A stretch of DNA of 64,000 nucleotides from Microbacterium sp. TNHR37B (GTDB lineage Bacteria > Actinomycetota > Actinomycetes > Actinomycetales > Microbacteriaceae), in NCBI RefSeq assembly GCF_001620065.1, contig NZ_LQGV01000003.1, forward strand, positions 248,001 through 312,000, given 5' to 3'. The stretch's first letter is position 1, and every line of letters begins with the position of its first letter. A program made the position numbers and the translations under genes. Below are positions 15,178-23,166 of this stretch, piece after piece. The notes below the pieces were generated by a model. The model saw only the letters and a program-made list of their open reading frames with translations, had not been told where the DNA came from and did no database searches.

Positions 15178-17076
15178 ATGTCCACCCCACGCCGCGGCCT
15201 GCGCCGCGCTTCCACGGACGACGGACCGCGCGCCAGCCTCCGCCAACTCCTCCCCTTCCTCCTGGAGCATCGCGGTGTTCTCGTCGCGGTCGCGATCCTC
15301 AGCGTGATCGGGGCGGCCCTGACGCTCGCGCAACCGGTGCTGGTCGGCCGGGTGATCGACCTGGTCCAGGCGAATCAGCCCCTGGGCGCCCTGGTCTGGG
15401 CGATCGTCGGGCTCGTCGTGGTGGCCTCGCTCGTGTCGGGGTATCAGCACTACCTGTTGCAGCGGACGGGTACCGCCGTGGTGTACTCGAGCCGGCGCCG
15501 CCTCATCTCCCGCATCCTGCACCTGCCGATCAGTGAGTTCGACGCTCGGCGCACGGGCGACCTCGTCTCACGCGTGGGCACCGACACCACGCTGCTGTAC
15601 GCGGTGCTGACCCAAGGACTGGCCGACGCGGTCGGCAACTCGCTGATCTTCGCGGGCGCGATCGTCGCGATGGCCGTCATCGACCCCGTGCTGCTCGGCG
15701 CCATCGCCGTGGTGCTCGCCGTCGCCATCACCGGCGTCGTGCTCCTGAGCGGACGCATCCGTGTCGCCACGCGCCTGCAGCAGGAGAAGGTGGGAGTGCT
15801 CGCCTCGGGGGTGGAGCGTGCCGTCGGGGCCATCCGCACCATCCGCGCCGCCGGTGCGACCGAGCGGGAGACGGCCGCCGTCAGCGCGCAGGCCAGCGAT
15901 GTGTACGACGTCGGCGTGCGGATCGCGAAGGTCTCGGCCCTCGTCGTGCCGATCGCCGGCGTCGCCCTCCAGGCGTCGCTGCTCGTCGTGCTCGGATTCG
16001 GGGGCTTCCGGGTGGCGGCGGGCGCGATCACGATCGCGCAGCTCGTCGCCTTCGTGATGTTCCTGTTCCTGCTCATCGGACCGCTCGGATCGTTCTTGGG
16101 CGCCATCACGTCGGTGAACCAGGCGCTGGGTGCGCTGGGCCGCATCCAGGAGGTGCTCGACCTGCCGACCGAGTGCGAGGGCGACGAGCGCCTCGCCGTC
16201 GCTACCGCCACCGAGAGCGATGCCGCCTCACCGGCCGCGGCGATCGAGTTCCGCGACGTGCACTTCCGCTACCCCGAGGCCGTCGTGGCCGCCCGCCGGC
16301 GCGCGGAGGTCGACGCGCACCGCACCCTCACCGACGCCGGCATGGGCACGTCGGTGCAGGCGCCGGCCTCCGCCGAGGCGATCCCCTCGGAGTCCACGGA
16401 GGTGCTGCGGGGCGTGTCCTTCGCCGTTCCCCGCGGCGCCAGGGTGGCCCTGGTGGGGCCGTCGGGGGCGGGGAAGTCGACGACCCTCGCCCTCATCGAG
16501 CGCTTCTACGATCCGACCTCCGGCCAGATCCTCCTCGACGGCGTCGACGTGCGCACGATCGACCGCGACCGCCTGCGCGCACAGTTGGGCTACGTCGAGC
16601 AGGACGCACCGACCCTGGCGGGAACCCTCGCCGAGAACCTGCGACTGGCCTCTCCCCGGGCGACCGACGAGGAATGCGAGCGGGTGCTCCGCGCCGTCAA
16701 CCTCGACCACGTGCTCGACCGTCACCCCCTGGGCCTCGACTCGCCGGTCGGTGAGGCAGGCGTCATGCTCTCCGGCGGCGAACGCCAGCGCCTCGCGATC
16801 GCCCGGGCGCTCCTGGCCGCGCCTCCCATCCTTCTGCTCGACGAATCGACCTCGTCGCTCGACGGCCGCAACGAGCAGCGCATGCGGGAGGCGATCGACG
16901 CGGTGTCGGAAGGACGCACGCTCATCGTGATCGCTCACCGGCTGTCGACGGTCGTCGACAGCGACCTGATCGTCGTCCTCGACGGCGGCGAGGTGATCGG
17001 ACAGGGGACGCACGAGGAGCTGGTGCGCACCGTTCCGCTCTACCGCGAGCTCGCCGCTCACCAGCTCCTCGTCTGA
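15178..17076 (+). CDS. ABC exporter with fused membrane and ATPase domains
   Basis: A 632-residue half-transporter of the MsbA/LmrA/BmrA type. Six membrane helices occupy about residues 30-315. The nucleotide-binding domain has Walker A GPSGAGKST (from 427), signature LSGGE (531-535), Walker B LLLDEST with D555-E556, and the H-loop IAHRLSTV. The ATPase domain contains an insertion of about 40 residues (roughly 367-405, rich in Ala, Arg and Glu) between the first strand FRDVHFRYPEA and VLRGVSFAVPRG, where homologues usually have only a few residues. GAGGAG precedes the ATG. A homodimer is likely; the substrate (lipid or drug) is unknown. Confidence 0.9.
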   Translation: MSTPRRGLRRASTDDGPRASLRQLLPFLLEHRGVLVAVAILSVIGAALTLAQPVLVGRVIDLVQANQPLGALVWAIVGLVVVASLVSGYQHYLLQRTGTAVVYSSRRRLISRILHLPISEFDARRTGDLVSRVGTDTTLLYAVLTQGLADAVGNSLIFAGAIVAMAVIDPVLLGAIAVVLAVAITGVVLLSGRIRVATRLQQEKVGVLASGVERAVGAIRTIRAAGATERETAAVSAQASDVYDVGVRIAKVSALVVPIAGVALQASLLVVLGFGGFRVAAGAITIAQLVAFVMFLFLLIGPLGSFLGAITSVNQALGALGRIQEVLDLPTECEGDERLAVATATESDAASPAAAIEFRDVHFRYPEAVVAARRRAEVDAHRTLTDAGMGTSVQAPASAEAIPSESTEVLRGVSFAVPRGARVALVGPSGAGKSTTLALIERFYDPTSGQILLDGVDVRTIDRDRLRAQLGYVEQDAPTLAGTLAENLRLASPRATDEECERVLRAVNLDHVLDRHPLGLDSPVGEAGVMLSGGERQRLAIARALLAAPPILLLDESTSSLDGRNEQRMREAIDAVSEGRTLIVIAHRLSTVVDSDLIVVLDGGEVIGQGTHEELVRTVPLYRELAAHQLLV

Positions 17077-17120
17077 CGCGAGGTCCCAGCGGGGGGTGCA
17101 CGCCACCGGCGGAGACGACG

Positions 17121-17150
17121 AAGGGGCCCGTCCCGCAGGACGGACCCCTT
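17121..17150. terminator. Terminator hairpin between convergent genes
   Basis: AAGGGGCCCGTCC (17121-17133) pairs with GGACGGACCCCTT (17138-17150) over 13 positions with one G-U pair and a 4-base loop. Flanking A and T residues make it usable on either strand. It separates the ABC exporter from the csbD-like gene. Confidence 0.85.
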
Positions 17151-17183
17151 CTCGCGGCACCGAGGGCGCAGCGTGCGTGGCGA

Positions 17184-17381
17184 TCACTTGCCGCCGAGCG
17201 CGTCCTTGGCGTCCTTCGCGGCGTCCTTGACGTCGGCGGCCGCGTCCTTGGCGTGAGCCTTGACCTGATCCGCCTTGCCCTCGGCGACGAGCTTGTCGTT
17301 GTCGGTGAGGTTCCCCACCGCCTCCTTCGCCTTTCCGGCGAGGTTCTCGGCGGTGTTCTTGATGTCGTCAGCAAAGCCCAT
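17184..17381 (-). CDS. CsbD family stress protein
   Basis: A 65-residue, Lys/Ala/Asp-rich hydrophilic protein starting MGFADDIKNTAENLAGKAKEAVGNLTD, the pattern of the CsbD family (general stress proteins; the molecular role is unknown). The remainder is an amphipathic KDAAADVKDAAKDAKDA helix. AAGGAG precedes the ATG. It lies 68 bases after the AmaP-like gene in the same direction, at the end of the Asp23 stress operon, and may be co-transcribed with it or have its own promoter in that space. Confidence 0.85.
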   Translation of the reverse strand: MGFADDIKNTAENLAGKAKEAVGNLTDNDKLVAEGKADQVKAHAKDAAADVKDAAKDAKDALGGK

Positions 17382-17449
17382 GATGAGCTCCTTTCCTTGT
17401 CGTTGTCGGTTTCGGTGGTTCCCCGCCCCAGGGCGGGGAAGTCGGTGGG

Positions 17450-18016
17450 TCAGGTCACGCGGCGTGCGCGGGCCAGCGCACTCCGCACACCCGTGGTGAG
17501 GTGGAGGACGAGGGGTACGCGCGTGCCGAGCGTCGCGTCGAGAGCCGCCACGGCCGCGGTCAGCCGTTCGAGCGTCGAGGGGAGGTCGGCGCGAGGCCGC
17601 ACCTGCACGCGGACGTGCAGGACGCGAGTCGCGCCTCGGCGACCGCGCCGGTGGACGGTCGCCGACACGGCGGCCACCTCGGGAGCGGCGGCCAGCTCCC
17701 CCTGCAGGAGGTCCCGCACGATCGTGCCGTCGACGATCACGTCCTCATCGTCGATGATCACCGGCTCATGGCGGCGGATCCGCGTGAGGATCCAGATCAC
17801 GGCGAGAAGGGAGAGCACGGTCAGGACGGCGACGCCGATCCAGATCCCCCGTGCGCCGGTGAGGCCGAGCCGGTCCAGGCCCTCGGCGAGCAGGGAGAGC
17901 CCGGGCAGCGGCTGTCCGGTGACAGCGGGCCAGCCGGCCAGCGCGGCGAGCGCGAACAGCACCACGCCGACGAGCCCCAGCACGAGGCGGTTCATCGTCC
18001 GATTGGCATCGCTCAT
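17450..18016 (-). CDS. AmaP-like alkaline shock membrane-anchor protein
   Basis: A 188-residue protein with two N-terminal membrane segments (about residues 10-30 and 53-77) and a cytoplasmic C-terminal domain of about 110 residues containing EPVIIDDEDVIVDGTIVRDLLQGEL and a VLHVRVQVRPRADL strand. In Staphylococcus and other Gram-positives AmaP anchors Asp23 to the membrane. Here the gene overlaps the preceding DUF6286-type gene by 4 bases, in an operon with Asp23-like genes, which supports the same role. Confidence 0.7.
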   Translation of the reverse strand: MSDANRTMNRLVLGLVGVVLFALAALAGWPAVTGQPLPGLSLLAEGLDRLGLTGARGIWIGVAVLTVLSLLAVIWILTRIRRHEPVIIDDEDVIVDGTIVRDLLQGELAAAPEVAAVSATVHRRGRRGATRVLHVRVQVRPRADLPSTLERLTAAVAALDATLGTRVPLVLHLTTGVRSALARARRVT

Positions 18017-18573
18017 GACAGCCGTCCTCCCTCTTCGACCCGCACTCGCACCGCCACCGGCGGCGTCAGCCTCACGGGGGCGAGCGCGTCGTTCTCGGCG
18101 CGGGCGATCTCCGTCGCCGCAACGGGAAAGCCGGTGGCGGGCGTGATCCTCACCTCGGCATGGCGACGCGAGACGCGGGTGGCGACGTGGGAGGCACCGA
18201 CCGACGCCCGCCGCGCGGCACCGCGAGAGAGCGTGCCGGCGACGATCGCATCGTCCACGACGAGGGGAGCGCGCTCGGACGTGATGACGCGGCGGCCGGT
18301 GCGCCCCGGAGCCAGGGCGCCCCACAGACAGAGGACCCCAGCGACCGCGGCGACGATCGCCACGACAAGGCCCACGGTCCCCCCGCCGGTGATCTGCGCC
18401 CAGAGCTCCGGGAGCGACACCCACAGCGCGGGCGCACCGAGCCCGGCACGCACGGCTTCGACGATCACGAGAACCGCCACGACAACGACGGGGGCGAGAG
18501 TGAGGGAGACCCAGACGCTGCGACTGCGGTGCGCCATCCGGCGGGCCATTCGACGTTCCGGCGTCGTGCTCAT
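18013..18573 (-). CDS. DUF6286-type membrane protein of the Asp23 locus
   Basis: A 186-residue protein with an Arg-rich N-terminus, two membrane segments (about residues 22-44 and 66-92) and a C-terminal domain with VVDDAIVAGTLSRGAARRASVGASHVATRVSRRHAEVRITP. This domain resembles the DUF6286/AmaP C-terminal fold found beside asp23 genes in actinobacteria. It is probably a second anchor or scaffold for Asp23-family proteins. It overlaps both neighbours by 4 bases. Confidence 0.65.
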   Translation of the reverse strand: MSTTPERRMARRMAHRSRSVWVSLTLAPVVVVAVLVIVEAVRAGLGAPALWVSLPELWAQITGGGTVGLVVAIVAAVAGVLCLWGALAPGRTGRRVITSERAPLVVDDAIVAGTLSRGAARRASVGASHVATRVSRRHAEVRITPATGFPVAATEIARAENDALAPVRLTPPVAVRVRVEEGGRLS

Positions 18574-18902
18574 GATGCTCTCCTCTCGGTGTCGACGACA
18601 TGGGTCAGATGGATGCGGACGCGGGCGACATCGGCGCCGGTGAGGGCGTTCAGTCGCTCGGCGACGAGGCGTCGGGCCCGTACGGCCGCGGCGACGACAC
18701 CTCGGCCGGCGGGGTCGGCTCGCCGCGGATCGATGCCCGAGGACACGTCGGCGCGAAGGCGCCCCTGCTCGTCGCGGACGGTCGCCTTCGGATCTCGCGG
18801 CGGCACCCCGAGCGCGTCGGCGGCGACGGCCGCGGCGATGCGCTCGTAGGCACGCGCCGTGATGGTGACGCGTCCCGCGATCTCTGTGGCGTCCATGGTC
18901 AT
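18570..18902 (-). CDS. Asp23/Gls24-like protein, short
   Basis: A 110-residue protein with GRVTITARAYERIAAAVAADALGV near the start and AAVRARRLVAERLNALTGADVARVRIHLTHV near the end. The strand-helix order matches the Asp23/Gls24 envelope-stress fold, in which the N-terminal ITARAYERIA-type helix is typical. The start chosen (ATGACCATG) overlaps the upstream stop as ATGA; a second ATG two codons later is possible. Cytoplasmic, no signal peptide. Confidence 0.6.
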   Translation of the reverse strand: MTMDATEIAGRVTITARAYERIAAAVAADALGVPPRDPKATVRDEQGRLRADVSSGIDPRRADPAGRGVVAAAVRARRLVAERLNALTGADVARVRIHLTHVVDTERRAS

Positions 18903-19087
18903 CCCACGCGCCGCCCGCGAGCGGCGTCGACGGCGGCCCGGAGATCGAGCGTGCCCGACAGGACCCCGCCGACGAGGGCGCCGACAAGTCCGAGCACCGC
19001 CACCAGGAGCATGCCCCAGAACCCGAAGGCGAGCGCCGCGAAGGCCAGCGCCACCCCCGCCAGGGCGCCCCACGCGACCGGGGTCAC
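18899..19087 (-). CDS. Small two-helix membrane protein of the Asp23 operon (DUF2273-like)
   Basis: A 62-residue protein made almost entirely of two hydrophobic helices, GALAGVALAFAALAFGFWGML and LLVAVLGLVGALVGGVLSG, with a basic tail ending ARGRRVG. Small membrane proteins of this size (DUF2273) are regular companions of asp23 and amaP genes. The GTG start overlaps the asp23 stop (GTGA) and its own stop overlaps the next start, supporting translation. Confidence 0.65.
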   Translation of the reverse strand: MTPVAWGALAGVALAFAALAFGFWGMLLVAVLGLVGALVGGVLSGTLDLRAAVDAARGRRVG

Positions 19088-19509
19088 TGGACGCGCTCCT
19101 CGACCGCGTCGTCGTCGCCCGGGATGTGGACGTCGACGACGGTGACGTTGATCTCGGCGACTTCCATGCCGGCCAGCTGCGTGATCGCGTCGGCGACGGC
19201 GGCGCGGACGTCGGAGGCGACGCGCTGGAGCTGCTCGGGGTACTCGGCGACGATCGTGATGTCGGCGGCGACCTGCGTCTCCCCGACCTCGACGTGGACG
19301 CCCTGTCCCAGATCCTTCGCACCGACGGCCTCGCGGATGCTGCCGATGACGCGTGCGGCGCCACCGCCGAGGGCGTGGACTCCGGGAACCGAGGACGCGG
19401 CGATGCCGGCGATCTTCGCGATCACGGGATCGACGATGACGGTCTTGCCTCCGCCGGTGACGGTCTCGGTGACGGAGGTGGTCGCGGTGGAGGGGGTGGT
19501 GCCTGCCAT
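19084..19509 (-). CDS. Asp23/Gls24 family envelope stress response protein
   Basis: A 141-residue cytoplasmic protein with the family core: KTVIVDPVIAKIAGIAASSVPGVHAL, then GVHVEVGETQVAADITIVAEYPEQL, VASDVRAAVADAITQLAGMEVAEINVTVVDVHI and an acidic tail. In firmicutes Asp23 is an abundant membrane-associated protein induced by alkaline or cell-wall stress. It is the first gene of a five-gene overlapping operon. In its 5' untranslated region GCCCCG/CGGGGC (19529-19543) could form a small hairpin. Confidence 0.85.
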   Translation of the reverse strand: MAGTTPSTATTSVTETVTGGGKTVIVDPVIAKIAGIAASSVPGVHALGGGAARVIGSIREAVGAKDLGQGVHVEVGETQVAADITIVAEYPEQLQRVASDVRAAVADAITQLAGMEVAEINVTVVDVHIPGDDDAVEERVQ

Positions 19510-19696
19510 GATGATGTCCTTTCGTCATGCCCCGCATCGGGGCTCTCACGGGTATGACGGGTGCCGCCGCGGATTCGTCACGGTCGTCTTGCTGGCAGTT
19601 CGCTGAGTGCGCACCGGCTCCCCCGCGACGGGCGGCGTCCGGATGTGAGATCGTCGAGGGGAGCCGCGGGCGGGGGCGGCGCAGAACAGGAGCGGC

Positions 19697-20260
19697 GTGG
19701 ACCGACGCGGGGGAACGGACCGGCTCGACGCGGTCGAGGACGGGATCCTCGCTCGTCGCGCAGCCGACGGCGACGAGCGAGCGTTCACCGTCCTGGTGCG
19801 CCGGCACAGCGGCTACCTCATCGCCTTCGCCACACGCCTCCTCGGCTCCCGGGCCGATGCCGACGACTGCGTGCAGGAGTCGCTGATCGTCGCGTGGCGG
19901 CGCCTTCCCGAGCTGCGCGATCCCGACCGGGTGCGCGCGTGGTTCTCCACGATCGTCGCTCGCAAGGCCACCGATCGCCTGCGCGCGCGACCCCCGGTCG
20001 CCTCGCTCGACGACGTGGAGCCGGAAGCCACCTCGCCGCGGCCGGACGAAGCCGCCGTCGCCTCGTCGCAGCTCGATATGCTGCGCACCGTGCTGGACGA
20101 GCTGCCGGCCGACCAGCGGACCGCGTGGCTCCTTCGGGAGGTCAGCGGCTACAGCTACGACGAGATCGCCCGCGAGATCGGCGTCTCGGCCACCGTGGTG
20201 CGTGGCCGCCTGGCCCGAGCGCGGGCCACCGTCTTCGAGAGAATGCAGGAGTGGAGGTGA
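19697..20260 (+). CDS. RNA polymerase sigma factor, ECF-like
   Basis: A 187-residue sigma-70 family protein with only regions 2 and 4. Region 2 (about 25-98) has LVRRHSGYLIAFATRLLGSRADADDCVQESLIVAWRRL. Region 4 (about 130-185) has LDELPADQRTAWLLREVSGYSYDEIAREIGVSATVVRGRLARARA. The GTG start has AGGAG upstream at good spacing. It is divergent from the asp23 operon and overlaps, by GTGA, a downstream Asp23-domain gene that may be its regulator. It probably controls both arms of this envelope-stress locus (inference). Confidence 0.88.
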   Translation: MDRRGGTDRLDAVEDGILARRAADGDERAFTVLVRRHSGYLIAFATRLLGSRADADDCVQESLIVAWRRLPELRDPDRVRAWFSTIVARKATDRLRARPPVASLDDVEPEATSPRPDEAAVASSQLDMLRTVLDELPADQRTAWLLREVSGYSYDEIAREIGVSATVVRGRLARARATVFERMQEWR

Positions 20261-20820
20261 ACGAGATGACAGAGCGCGGGATCGGCGAGTCCGGGTACAC
20301 CCTGGAGCAGTTGGCCGAGTATCACGACCGCGGTCGCCAGCCCGTCATCCCGGCGATCGACGGCGACCCCCAATGCCGGGCGATCCTCGATTCGATGGAC
20401 CGCCTGGGCGCCCTGTCGCGTGAGCTCGTCGAGAAGGATGCCGCCGTCGAGGTGTCGGAGTCGTGGCTGGAGCACATCATCGGCGAGGTCGCACGGGAAT
20501 CGCGCGCCGGTCGCGACCTGCCGATCCAGGACGACGGTGAGGTCACGCTCGTGGTCACCGAGGGCGCCATCCGCGGTCTCGTCCGCGATGCCGGCGATGC
20601 GGTCGACGGGGTGCTGGTCGAGCGGGTGGAGGTGAGCGTGCTGGCGCCCGTCATCGACGTGGCGCTGTCGATCAGCGCGATGCACGGCACGCCCCTCCCG
20701 GGGGTCGCGGAGCGGGTACGGCGATCGGTGGCTGAGGCGATCGCCCGCAGCACCGTGTGGAGCGTCGGGCGGATCGACGTCACGATCGACTCGTTGCGGG
20801 TGCAGGAGGAGGGACGATGA
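20257..20820 (+). CDS. Asp23-domain protein coupled to the sigma factor (possible anti-sigma)
   Basis: A 187-residue protein. The N-terminal part (about 10-90) has GYTLEQLAEYHDRGRQPVIPAIDGDPQCRAILDSMDRL and a helical segment with SWLEHIIGEVARESRAGRDLP. The C-terminal part (about 95-185) has the Asp23-like strand-helix pattern DGEVTLVVTEGAIRGLVRDAGDAVDGV and VAERVRRSVAEAIARSTVW. No membrane segment. The GTG start overlaps the sigma factor stop and the end overlaps the next gene. Translational coupling to a sigma gene that lacks any other anti-sigma candidate makes a regulatory partner role plausible, but this is inference. Confidence 0.6.
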   Translation: MNEMTERGIGESGYTLEQLAEYHDRGRQPVIPAIDGDPQCRAILDSMDRLGALSRELVEKDAAVEVSESWLEHIIGEVARESRAGRDLPIQDDGEVTLVVTEGAIRGLVRDAGDAVDGVLVERVEVSVLAPVIDVALSISAMHGTPLPGVAERVRRSVAEAIARSTVWSVGRIDVTIDSLRVQEEGR

Positions 20821-21116
20821 CGACGACTCCGGCTGAGCTGGCCGCTCTCGTGGACGCGGAGGTGCAGGCGATCGACGGTGTCGCGCAGCTGTACTACGCG
20901 GCTCCTCTCCCCACACGCCTGTGGCAGGCGGTCGCCCGCGACGAGACGTTCACGGCCATCACCCGCCGGGGCGATACGTGGGAGGCGGTCGTGAGCATCG
21001 GGGTCGCCGGCGACCGGGCCGACGAGGTCGCCCGCCGCGTCGCCGCGCGGGTGCGATCCCTCCTCGGCGAGGCGGCCCGCGTGACCGTGCGGGTCAGCCG
21101 CCTCGCCGTCGACTGA
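20817..21116 (+). CDS. Small protein of the sigma-Asp23 operon, function unknown
   Basis: A 99-residue cytoplasmic protein that I do not recognise as a named family. It has an alternating strand-helix pattern (TWEAVVSIGVAGDRADEVARRVAARVRSLLGEAARVTVRVSRL) reminiscent of a minimal Asp23 fold. The ATG overlaps the upstream stop as ATGA. Last gene of the sigma operon, convergent with pckG only 6 bases away. Confidence 0.6.
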   Translation: MTTTPAELAALVDAEVQAIDGVAQLYYAAPLPTRLWQAVARDETFTAITRRGDTWEAVVSIGVAGDRADEVARRVAARVRSLLGEAARVTVRVSRLAVD

Positions 21117-21122
21117 GGCCCT

Positions 21123-23048
21123 TCACGCCGTAGCCGCCGCGCGCGTCAGGCGGTAGCGGAGGGCTGCCAGCTCCGCCGAGAGCGCCGCCGGGATCCGGCC
21201 GTCGAAGCCCGCGAAGAACTCCTCGGTGAGATCGGCCTCCTGGAGCCACAGGCTCGGGTCGACCTCGAAGAGCGCATCGAGGTCGCTCGGGGCGATCTCG
21301 AGGCCGTCGAGGTCCAGGTCCTCGATGCGAGGCAGCCGGCCGATCGGGCTCTCCACGGCGCCGACCGCACCCTCCACGCGCCGGACGATCCATTCGATGA
21401 CCCGCGAGTTGTCACCGAAGCCGGGCCACAGGAAGCGGCCGTCGGCACCTTTGCGGAACCAGTTGACCTGGAAGATACGGGGAGCGCGGTCGAAGCGCAG
21501 CGACTGCCCCACCGACAGCCAGTGCCCGAAGTAGTCCGCCATGTTGTACCCGCAGAAGGGCAGCATCGCGAACGGATCGCGACGCAGCTCCCCCACCGTC
21601 CCCTCGGCGGCCGCGGTGCGCTCGGAGGAGATGTTGGCTCCCAGGAATACGCCGTGGGCCCAGTCGGTGGCCTCCAGGACGAGCGGGACGTTGGTGGCGC
21701 GGCGCCCTCCGAACAGGATCGCGTCCAGGGGCACGCCCTCTGCGGCGTCCCAGTCGGGCGCGATCTGCGGGCACTGCCCCGCGCTCACGGTGAAGCGGGA
21801 GTTGGGGTGCGCGGCCGGACGACCCGACGCGGGAGTCCAGGGGTTTCCCTCCCAGTCGGTCAGCTCCGCGGGGACCTCGTCGGTCAGACCCTCCCACCAC
21901 ACGTCGCCGTCGGGGCGGAGGGCGACGTTGGTGAAGATCGTGTTGCCCCACAGCGTCTCGACGGCCGTGACGTTCGTCGACTCGCCGGTGCCGGGCGCGA
22001 CGCCGAAGAACCCGGCCTCCGGGTTGATCGCCCACAGGCGCCCGTCTTCGCCGGGGCGGAGCCACGCGATGTCGTCGCCGAGCGTCTCCACCCGCCATCC
22101 GGGGATGGTGGGTCGCAGCATCGCCAGGTTCGTCTTGCCGCACGCGGACGGGAAGGCCGCCGCGAGGTGGAAGGCGCGCCCCTCGGGACTGATCACCCGG
22201 ATGAGCAGCATGTGCTCGGCGAGCCAGCCCTCCTCCCGCCCGATGACCGAGGCGATGCGCAGGGCGAAGCACTTCTTGGCGAGGATGGCGTTGCCGCCGT
22301 ATCCCGATCCGAACGACCACACCTCCAGGGTCTCGGGGAAGTGGACGATGTACTTCTCGTCGTTGCACGGCCACGCGACGTCTGCCTCGCCCGGGGCGAG
22401 CGGTGCGCCGACCGTGTGAATCGTCTTGACCCAGGGCTTCCCCGCGGCGATCTGCTCCAGCACCGGCGTGCCGACGCGCGTCATGATGCCGATGGAGGTG
22501 ACGGCGTACGCGGAGTCGGTCACCTGGACCCCGATGTGGGAGAGCGGTCCGCCGACGGCCCCCATGGAGAACGGGACGACGTACATCGTGCGGCCGCGCA
22601 TCGAGCCTTCGAACAGCGGCGTGATCGTGCGGCGGATCTCGTCGGGTGCCACCCAGTTGTTGGTGGGGCCGGCGTCCTCCTCACGCTCGGAGGCGATGAA
22701 GGTGCGCCCCTCGGTGCGCGCGACGTCGCTCGGGTGGGACCGCGCGAGGTAGGAGCCCGGGCGCCACTCCGGATTGAGCTTGATGAGCTTCCCCTCCTCC
22801 ACCTGCTGGCGGAGGAGGGCGTCGTTCTCGGCACGCGAGCCGTCGACCCAGTGGATGCGCGCAGGCTGGGTGAGGCGAGCGATCTCGTCGACCCAGGCGG
22901 CGAGCTCGGCCAGCCCCTCGCCGGCGATCCGCTCGCCGGCGATTCCCTCCCCGGCGATTCGCGGGGCGGCACCGAAGGCACGCGTCGCGGGTGCGCTGGG
23001 CGCGCTGGGCGCGGCGACGGGGCGGGGGAAGATGTCCGCGAGGGCCAT
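21123..23048 (-). CDS. pckG: Phosphoenolpyruvate carboxykinase (GTP)
   Basis: Converts oxaloacetate and GTP to PEP, GDP and CO2 in gluconeogenesis. The 641-residue protein shows the GTP-type hallmarks: the P-loop [33 protein letters not shown], the metal and nucleotide loops [27 protein letters not shown], and [21 protein letters not shown] near the C-terminus. The N-terminus is unusual in carrying three consecutive IAGE[G/R] pentapeptides (residues 31-45) after an Ala/Pro-rich leader. It is divergent from a RamB-like regulator gene, whose relatives control acetate and gluconeogenic genes in Corynebacterium. Confidence 0.96.
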   Translation of the reverse strand: MALADIFPRPVAAPSAPSAPATRAFGAAPRIAGEGIAGERIAGEGLAELAAWVDEIARLTQPARIHWVDGSRAENDALLRQQVEEGKLIKLNPEWRPGSYLARSHPSDVARTEGRTFIASEREEDAGPTNNWVAPDEIRRTITPLFEGSMRGRTMYVVPFSMGAVGGPLSHIGVQVTDSAYAVTSIGIMTRVGTPVLEQIAAGKPWVKTIHTVGAPLAPGEADVAWPCNDEKYIVHFPETLEVWSFGSGYGGNAILAKKCFALRIASVIGREEGWLAEHMLLIRVISPEGRAFHLAAAFPSACGKTNLAMLRPTIPGWRVETLGDDIAWLRPGEDGRLWAINPEAGFFGVAPGTGESTNVTAVETLWGNTIFTNVALRPDGDVWWEGLTDEVPAELTDWEGNPWTPASGRPAAHPNSRFTVSAGQCPQIAPDWDAAEGVPLDAILFGGRRATNVPLVLEATDWAHGVFLGANISSERTAAAEGTVGELRRDPFAMLPFCGYNMADYFGHWLSVGQSLRFDRAPRIFQVNWFRKGADGRFLWPGFGDNSRVIEWIVRRVEGAVGAVESPIGRLPRIEDLDLDGLEIAPSDLDALFEVDPSLWLQEADLTEEFFAGFDGRIPAALSAELAALRYRLTRAAATA

Positions 23049-23134
23049 GTCGATCTCCTTCGATGAGCGTCCGGTTCGTTCCGTGCCTCCACCTTCCCTC
23101 TCATTTGCCGCCGCTTTCCGGGTCCGTGCGCGGC

Positions 23135-23160
23135 AAGAATCCTGATTCTTTCGCTATGCT
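23135..23160 (+). promoter_or_regulatory. Operator palindrome and -10 element of the RamB-like gene
   Basis: AAGAAT and ATTCTT (23135-23150) form a perfect 6-bp inverted repeat with a 4-bp spacer. TATGCT at 23155-23160 is a good -10 and is followed by exactly six bases and the ATG, predicting a leaderless transcript. The palindrome falls in the -10/-35 spacer, so binding there would block transcription of the regulator and could also act on pckG. Confidence 0.5.
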
Positions 23161-23166
23161 CAAGGA

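Noticed and set aside
19529..19543. Terminator or riboswitch in the asp23 leader
   Set aside because: The GCCCCG-CAT-CGGGGC hairpin is only 6 bp with a 3-base loop and has no U-run or known aptamer motif; it is mentioned only as a leader feature.
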